Source of the DNA: Prochlorococcus sp. AG-402-N08
GTDB lineage: Bacteria; Cyanobacteriota; Cyanobacteriia; PCC-6307; Cyanobiaceae
Assembly: GCA_003216535.1 (NCBI GenBank)
Contig: QCIS01000007.1
Span: forward strand, 48,985 to 112,984
Length of the DNA: 64,000 bases
Reading direction: 5' to 3'
Numbering within the stretch: the first letter of the stretch is position 1; every line of letters starts with the position of its first letter. The translations under genes were made by a program, and so were the position numbers. This document shows positions 58,639 to 64,000 of this stretch, piece by piece. The notes beneath the pieces are model-generated. The model was not told where the DNA came from. It did no database searches and saw only the letters and a program-made list of their open reading frames with translations.

Positions 58639-59256
58639 CTAAATTTTCCTCCAAACAGCTAATAATTTTCCTTGAAAAACTACTTCATCTAAATTCAACT
58701 CAATTGGTTCATAAGCTGGATTTGCTGCTTCAAGAAATATTTTTCCTCCTTTCTTAACAAAATACTTTAAGGTAGTTCCTAAACCCGGAACCATCGCACT
58801 AACAATAGTTCCATTTCTAAGTGAGTATGAATCTGTTATTGGCTCCATCAAAACCATATCTCCATCAGCAATACATGCATCTACCATAGAGTCTCCATTA
58901 ACTGTAAGAGCAAAAACATTTTTATTTTTTAAAACATCAGAAATATCTAAATTCTCTTTAACATCAGAATAAGTTTCAATTAAACCTCCTGCAGCAACAG
59001 AACCCATAATTGGTACACCTTCTATAAAGTCATCAACTATTTGCATTGTTCTTGCTTTACCTTCCTGCCAAGAGATATATCCCTTTTCTTGAAGATGCCT
59101 TAAACGACTTTGAATTGGCGCAGGAGATTTTAATCCCATAGCTTGCATCATTTGCCTAATAGATGGGCTATGTTGAAAATTTTTCATATAGTCTTTTATC
59201 CATCCATAAAGCTCATTTTGAGCCTGGGTAAGATCATCCCCAGAAGAAGTTTCCAT
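58639..59256 (-). CDS. lexA: LexA repressor
   Basis: LYGWIKDYMKNFQHSPSIRQMMQAMGLKSPAPIQSRLRHLQEKGYI; VAAGG cleavage region; GDSMVDACIADGDMVL; TTLKYF. Confidence 0.95.
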   Translation of the reverse strand: METSSGDDLTQAQNELYGWIKDYMKNFQHSPSIRQMMQAMGLKSPAPIQSRLRHLQEKGYISWQEGKARTMQIVDDFIEGVPIMGSVAAGGLIETYSDVKENLDISDVLKNKNVFALTVNGDSMVDACIADGDMVLMEPITDSYSLRNGTIVSAMVPGLGTTLKYFVKKGGKIFLEAANPAYEPIELNLDEVVFQGKLLAVWRKI

Positions 59257-59259
59257 AAA

Positions 59260-59283
59260 ACAAATGTACTCTAATACATTTGT
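59260..59283. promoter_or_regulatory. Perfect 9-bp inverted repeat just upstream of lexA (probable operator)
   Basis: ACAAATGTA-CTCTAA-TACATTTGT, ending 3 bp before the lexA start codon. Confidence 0.6.
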
Positions 59284-59312
59284 ACCTCTTTAAAAGTTAA
59301 ATAGCAATCTTT

Positions 59313-60239
59313 TCATAAAAGAAGGCATGATAAAAGCGCTTGTTGAGCATGCATTCTATTTTCTGCTTGTTCAAAAACTCTACTCTGTTTACTCTCAATA
59401 ACTGAGTTTGTTATCTCTTTAGATCTATAAGCAGGAAGGCAATGAAGAATAATTGCATCTTTATCTGCCTTACTAACTAAATCACTATCAATAGTAAATC
59501 CATTAAAATGTTTATCTTTCTGCTCTTTTTTATTTTCCTCCCCCATAGATGACCAAACATCTGTATAAAGAACATTTGCTCCTAAAACAGCAGTATTAGG
59601 ATCATTAGTGATTTTCAACAAATTCTTATTTTTATATATTTCATATGCTTTGTCGATCACCAACGAATTAGGTTCATAACCTTTAGGACATGCAATCCTA
59701 ATTTCTACTCCTAATAATGCGCCACATAAAATAAGAGAATTTGCGACGTTATTACCGTCTCCAATAAATGTCAAAACTACATCTTTAAAATCAAGAAATT
59801 CCTCTTTAATTGTCATAAAATCAGCTAAAGCCTGACATGGGTGTTCTAAATCAGTAAGAGCATTAATAACTGGCTTAGAGGACCATTTTGCATACTCTTT
59901 CAAATCAGTTTGTTTAAATGTTCTTATAGCAAGAACATCGCAGTATCTACTTAGCACTCTTGCTGTATCTCTAATAGGCTCTCCCCTTCCAATTTGTGAA
60001 GTAGTAGGATTTAGGTCAACAGTGGTGCCGCCAAGTCTTGACATTGCCACTTGGAAGCTAACTCTGGTTCGAGTTGATGACTTATCAAAAATTAACCCTA
60101 AAACTTTTTCTTTGAGTTTTATATTTAGATCTTTATTTTTAAAATTTTTTGCCAACTCTAAAATATGAAGAAATTCTTCACATGAAGTATCTAAGCTTGT
60201 TAAAAAATTTTTACTTTCAAGCTTGATCGGGTTCAACAT
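59313..60239 (-). CDS. argF: Ornithine carbamoyltransferase
   Basis: LIFDKSSTRTRVSFQVAMSRLGG...DLEHPCQALADFMTI...LHCLPAYRSKEI. Confidence 0.96.
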   Translation of the reverse strand: MLNPIKLESKNFLTSLDTSCEEFLHILELAKNFKNKDLNIKLKEKVLGLIFDKSSTRTRVSFQVAMSRLGGTTVDLNPTTSQIGRGEPIRDTARVLSRYCDVLAIRTFKQTDLKEYAKWSSKPVINALTDLEHPCQALADFMTIKEEFLDFKDVVLTFIGDGNNVANSLILCGALLGVEIRIACPKGYEPNSLVIDKAYEIYKNKNLLKITNDPNTAVLGANVLYTDVWSSMGEENKKEQKDKHFNGFTIDSDLVSKADKDAIILHCLPAYRSKEITNSVIESKQSRVFEQAENRMHAQQALLSCLLL

Positions 60240-60267
60240 CTAACTTTATACGTAAACCTAAATTCTA

Positions 60268-62142
60268 CTATGCAGGCATTTTACTTTCTGCTAGGAGTGT
60301 TTTAAGGTCCTCACCCTCTATAACTTCTTCTTGGAGAATTTTTTGAGAAATCGATTCAAGAAGAGGTAAATTATTCCTCAAAATATTAAGTGCTGTTTCG
60401 TGTGCATCATCAACTAAATCTCTAACCTCTTTGTCTATTGCTTGAGCAGTAGCATCACTAACAGATCTTCTTGGATTGTTTCCATTCCCTAAAAACTGAC
60501 CTCCACCTTGTTTGTCATAAGCAAGGGGGCCAAGAATATCGCTCATTCCAAATGTACCAACCATTTGTTCTGCTATATCAGTTGCTCTTTGTAAGTCATT
60601 TGAGGCTCCCGTAGTAATCTTTCCAAAAACGACCTCTTCTGCTGATCTTCCTCCAAGAAGTGTAGCTATTTGTCCTTTTAATTCCTCTTTAGAATTCAAA
60701 AATCTTTCTTCTGTTGGCAATTGAAGGGTATAACCTAGTGCGCTCATACCTCTTGGTACAATTGAAATCTTGGCAACTTTTGAACCTCCTGGCATAAGAT
60801 GGCCAACTATGGCATGACCTACTTCGTGATAAGCAACAACTTTCTTTTCATCATCTTGCAAAACTCGACTCTTCTTTTCCAATCCAGCCACAACTCTTTC
60901 AATAGCTTCGCTTAAGTCTTGTTGTTCTACACTTTTCCTTTTAGCTCTAGCTGCAAGTAAAGCAGCTTCATTTACCATGTTAGCTAAATCGGCTCCAGCA
61001 AACCCGCTAGTAGCTTGGGCAATAGAGTCCAGGTCAATTGAATCAGCTAGTTTAACCTTCTTGGTATAAATCTCCAATATAGTTTTTCTACCAGACAAAT
61101 CTGGCCTATCAACTAATACTTGCCTATCAAATCTTCCTGGCCTTAATAAAGCGGCATCTAGGACTTCAGGCTGGTTAGTAGCAGCAAGTACTATAACGGG
61201 CTTATCTGCAGAGGCAAAGCCATCCATTTCGGTAAGAAGTTGATTTAATGTTTGTTCTCTTTCATCATTACCGCCAACAACCCCCATAGATCCAGAGCGA
61301 CTTTTACCAATAGCGTCCAATTCATCAATAAAAATAATACATGGAGCTTTTTTCTTTGCTTGTTCGAATAAATCTCTTACTCTTGCAGCACCTGCACCAA
61401 CAAAAAGCTCAACAAATTCAGAACCTGAAATTATAAAGAAAGGAACTTCTGCTTCTCCCGCAACAGCTTTCGAAAGAAGAGTTTTACCTGTCCCTGGTGG
61501 GCCCACAAGAAGTACCCCTTTTGGTATTCGCGCACCGATGTCTGTGTATCTCTCAGGTTTTTTTAGAAAATCAACTATTTCCGTTAATTCATCCTTAGCT
61601 TCATCAACGCCAGCTACATCAGCAAATGTTACTTTTGATTCATCATCGGGGACGTAAACTTTTGCTTTACTTTTAGTAAAACTAAGAGCCCCCTGAGCAC
61701 CTCCTCCACCCATACTTCTTCTAGCGAAGAATTGTAAAACAAGGATAAAAATTAAAGGAGGCACAACCCAACTCAATATGGTTGAGAAAAAATTAGGTTT
61801 TTTAGGAGGTGCGGCAGCGAATTCCACCCCTTTACTTTCTAACCTTTGTGGAAGGTCCATATCAAAGATTGGGGTTGTTGCCAAAACAGAAGGGGCGCCT
61901 TCTTCAGCTCCATTCAACTCATATCTAATCTGTTCTTGAGTGATATATGCACGCTTAACTTCACCATCATTAACCTGGTCTATAAATAAAGAATAAGGGA
62001 CTCTGGGTATTTGCATATTTTGATTAGGGAAAAGGCTGCTAAATAGAAGTAATGCTCCAACTCCTATCAAAATGATATTTACAATTCCAAATCTTCTATT
62101 AGGTTGATTATCGTCTTGTCTTATTGGCATAGTTATGAACAA
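60268..62142 (-). CDS. ftsH: ATP-dependent zinc metalloprotease FtsH
   Basis: [43 protein letters not shown] zinc motif. Confidence 0.98.
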   Translation of the reverse strand: MFITMPIRQDDNQPNRRFGIVNIILIGVGALLLFSSLFPNQNMQIPRVPYSLFIDQVNDGEVKRAYITQEQIRYELNGAEEGAPSVLATTPIFDMDLPQRLESKGVEFAAAPPKKPNFFSTILSWVVPPLIFILVLQFFARRSMGGGGAQGALSFTKSKAKVYVPDDESKVTFADVAGVDEAKDELTEIVDFLKKPERYTDIGARIPKGVLLVGPPGTGKTLLSKAVAGEAEVPFFIISGSEFVELFVGAGAARVRDLFEQAKKKAPCIIFIDELDAIGKSRSGSMGVVGGNDEREQTLNQLLTEMDGFASADKPVIVLAATNQPEVLDAALLRPGRFDRQVLVDRPDLSGRKTILEIYTKKVKLADSIDLDSIAQATSGFAGADLANMVNEAALLAARAKRKSVEQQDLSEAIERVVAGLEKKSRVLQDDEKKVVAYHEVGHAIVGHLMPGGSKVAKISIVPRGMSALGYTLQLPTEERFLNSKEELKGQIATLLGGRSAEEVVFGKITTGASNDLQRATDIAEQMVGTFGMSDILGPLAYDKQGGGQFLGNGNNPRRSVSDATAQAIDKEVRDLVDDAHETALNILRNNLPLLESISQKILQEEVIEGEDLKTLLAESKMPA

Positions 62143-62200
62143 TTTTGAACTTATTATAAACTAAACGAAGAGTTTCCGTATCTGTATTGTTTTTTTTGGG

Positions 62201-62220
62201 TAAGAACCGTACGGTACTTA
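62201..62220. promoter_or_regulatory. 20-bp near-perfect palindrome between ribD and ftsH
   Basis: TAAGAACCGTACGGTACTTA: central ACCGTACGGT perfect, outer TAAG/CTTA pair, one mismatched pair; no following T-run on either strand. Confidence 0.4.
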
Positions 62221-62243
62221 GACCCATAAAATAAGTATAAAAA

Positions 62244-63344
62244 TTAAATTTTGAATGAACTCTTAATACATATATCATTTCCAATCAAACTAAACTGAGA
62301 ATCACTTAATTTAATAATTTCGTGCATTTCTCTAAATTCAAAATCACTTAAAGGATTCATACTATTTTCTCCGCCTAAAATTTTCGGAGCAATAAAAGTA
62401 ATAATTTCCTGAATACAATTAGATTGAATAGCGGCAGTGGCCAATACGGGGCCACATTCCCAAAGAACTTTATTACATCCTCTTTTTGCAAGTATTTTTG
62501 AAATTAACTCTGGATTATCTGATGATACCTTTTCAACTTCCACACATTTCGGAATCCTTGAGAGGAAGCTTTCATTTGCTGTAGAAGAATCATAAATAAC
62601 TAAAGTTTTTGCCTTACTACAATCCCAAAAATTAGATTTTAAAGGAAGATCTAAACTTTTTGTGAAAACGACTCGCAAAGGCTCAGGTTTTTTGGAACCT
62701 CTAGTTGTCAAAAGTGGGTTGTCTCTTCTTAAAGTGTTTCCCCCAATGATTATTGCATCAAATTCTGCTCTAAATGAATGAACTAATGACCTTGATTCAT
62801 CATTAGTAATCCATTTACTTTTTCCATTTTTTAAAGCTATTCTTCCATCTATACTCATTGCCCATTTAAGAACACCAAATGCTTTTTTAGTAATGTTCCT
62901 ATGAATGAAAGCCTTATTTAGATCTAAGGATTCTTTTTTACATAATCCTAAGTGAACTTGTATACCAGCCTCTTTTAGAAGTTTAATTCCTTTACCAGAG
63001 ACTCTTTTATCAGGGTCTTCAATAGATACATATACTTTTCTTAACCCAGAGGATATCACCTTATCTACACATGGAGGTGTTTTACCTTGATGGCAACAAG
63101 GTTCGAGATTCACATACATTGTTCCACCTTTAGCATCCTTTTTTAAATTATTAAAAGCCATTGCCTCTGCATGAGGCATTCCTGCCTTGTAATGAAACCC
63201 TTCTGAAATTAGGCTTCCATTCTTATCAAGTATTACTGCTCCCACCCTAGGATTAGGACTCGTTGTATTTTTACCTAAAGAAGCCAAAAAAATTGCTCTT
63301 TTCATCCATTTTGTATGGCTTACATTTTTTTCAGGCATCTCCAA
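62244..63344 (-). CDS. ribD: Riboflavin biosynthesis deaminase/reductase
   Basis: NPRVGAVILDKNGSLISEGFHYKAGMPHAEAMAF...YVNLEPCCHQGKTPPC. Confidence 0.96.
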   Translation of the reverse strand: MEMPEKNVSHTKWMKRAIFLASLGKNTTSPNPRVGAVILDKNGSLISEGFHYKAGMPHAEAMAFNNLKKDAKGGTMYVNLEPCCHQGKTPPCVDKVISSGLRKVYVSIEDPDKRVSGKGIKLLKEAGIQVHLGLCKKESLDLNKAFIHRNITKKAFGVLKWAMSIDGRIALKNGKSKWITNDESRSLVHSFRAEFDAIIIGGNTLRRDNPLLTTRGSKKPEPLRVVFTKSLDLPLKSNFWDCSKAKTLVIYDSSTANESFLSRIPKCVEVEKVSSDNPELISKILAKRGCNKVLWECGPVLATAAIQSNCIQEIITFIAPKILGGENSMNPLSDFEFREMHEIIKLSDSQFSLIGNDICIKSSFKI

Positions 63345-63353
63345 AAATCAAAT

Positions 63354-63854
63354 TCAGTTTATTGATCTCCACTCTTTAACAACAAAGGGAGGGACAGGTA
63401 ACTCAGAAAAAACTCCTAGCAAAGATAATCTTAATGGTCTATTTTTATCTAAATTTTTAATCAATTCATCAAGATCGAATTCTGCTGCAGCTTGTCTTCC
63501 ATCATTTGCTAATTCCACATTAAGTAATGTTTTATCATCTAAAAGCCACTGTTTTCTCCCTGATTCAACCCTCAAGTCAGTGGGATGATCAATCCTGAGA
63601 TTTCCTGGATATCCTATTACTCTCAAGATCAATTTATCATCAAAAAGAGGGGATTTATAAGCTACTAATTGCCAAGTTTCAAAGTCCAAGTCCCTTAAGA
63701 ACTCACTGCTAGCATTCATTAATTCCCCATTTATGTCTGTTTCTGCAATTTCTGCAGATACTTTAAATGGATTAAAAATAAAGGATAGCAGTAAAAGTAA
63801 AGGTAATAATCCTTTTAAAAAAATATTTTTATTTGATTTTGTAATTTTCTTCAT
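63354..63854 (-). CDS. DUF3122-type conserved cyanobacterial protein with signal peptide
   Basis: N-terminal signal peptide; FETWQLVAYKSPLFDDKLILRVIGYPGNLRIDHPTDLRVESGRKQW. Confidence 0.65.
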   Translation of the reverse strand: MKKITKSNKNIFLKGLLPLLLLLSFIFNPFKVSAEIAETDINGELMNASSEFLRDLDFETWQLVAYKSPLFDDKLILRVIGYPGNLRIDHPTDLRVESGRKQWLLDDKTLLNVELANDGRQAAAEFDLDELIKNLDKNRPLRLSLLGVFSELPVPPFVVKEWRSIN

Positions 63855-64000
63855 TTTCAGAATCCATCAGGGCATCAAGAGTTACAGCTGTTCTTACAAT
63901 AGCTTGATATCTTTTGATTATTTTACGATTTTTTTCTATAACTCGAGATAAATTCAAAGTGTCTTTTTCAGAATAACTAGATGTTAAATCGCTAGAATCT
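63829..64000 (-). CDS. C-terminal part of a conserved hypothetical protein (5' end outside window)
   Basis: Open minus frame DSSDLTSSYSEKDTLNLSRVIEKNRKIIKRYQAIVRTAVTLDALMDSENEENYKIK*. Confidence 0.5.
   Translation of the reverse strand, partial: DSSDLTSSYSEKDTLNLSRVIEKNRKIIKRYQAIVRTAVTLDALMDSENEENYKIK

Noticed and set aside
1-64000. CRISPR arrays, rRNA genes, integrases, transposases, prophage genes, toxin-antitoxin or restriction systems
   Set aside because: None seen on reading; no regularly spaced repeats and no signature motifs of these systems.

Overview
AT-rich window that looks like a high-light Prochlorococcus-type chromosome. It carries a surface-polysaccharide genomic island (about 0.84-58.6 kb) between core genes: a partial DUF3769/LptD-like gene on the left, and lexA-argF-ftsH-ribD on the right. 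The assignment rests on gene content and order as I remember them; no search was run. Island content: GDP-fucose genes (gmd, fcl), galE, several glycosyltransferases, two separate NeuB/NeuA-type nonulosonic-acid modules, a complete KDO cassette (kdsA, C, D, B), two nucleotide-sugar dehydrogenases (one with an N-terminal CBS-like extension), a WecA-like initiating transferase, a PglK/MsbA-like ABC exporter, a Wzy-like polymerase, and Wza plus a Wzc/GumC-like protein. A tRNA-Ala(GGC) lies near the right end. The most useful new observations are decayed gene fragments that the ORF track does not show: a 3' gmd fragment fused upstream of fcl, a manC 5' stub after gmd, an FkbM methyltransferase pseudogene beside the tRNA, and 3' stubs of a PhyH-like and a CmoA-like gene whose intact relatives lie elsewhere in the window. 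The best candidate for a new pathway is the 22.7-28.8 kb block: radical SAM/SPASM, MTA/SAH nucleosidase-like, NeuB-like, sugar N-formyltransferase-like, TIM-barrel isomerase, CMP-transferase, aminotransferase and epimerase. It reads as a possible N-formylated nonulosonate pathway.
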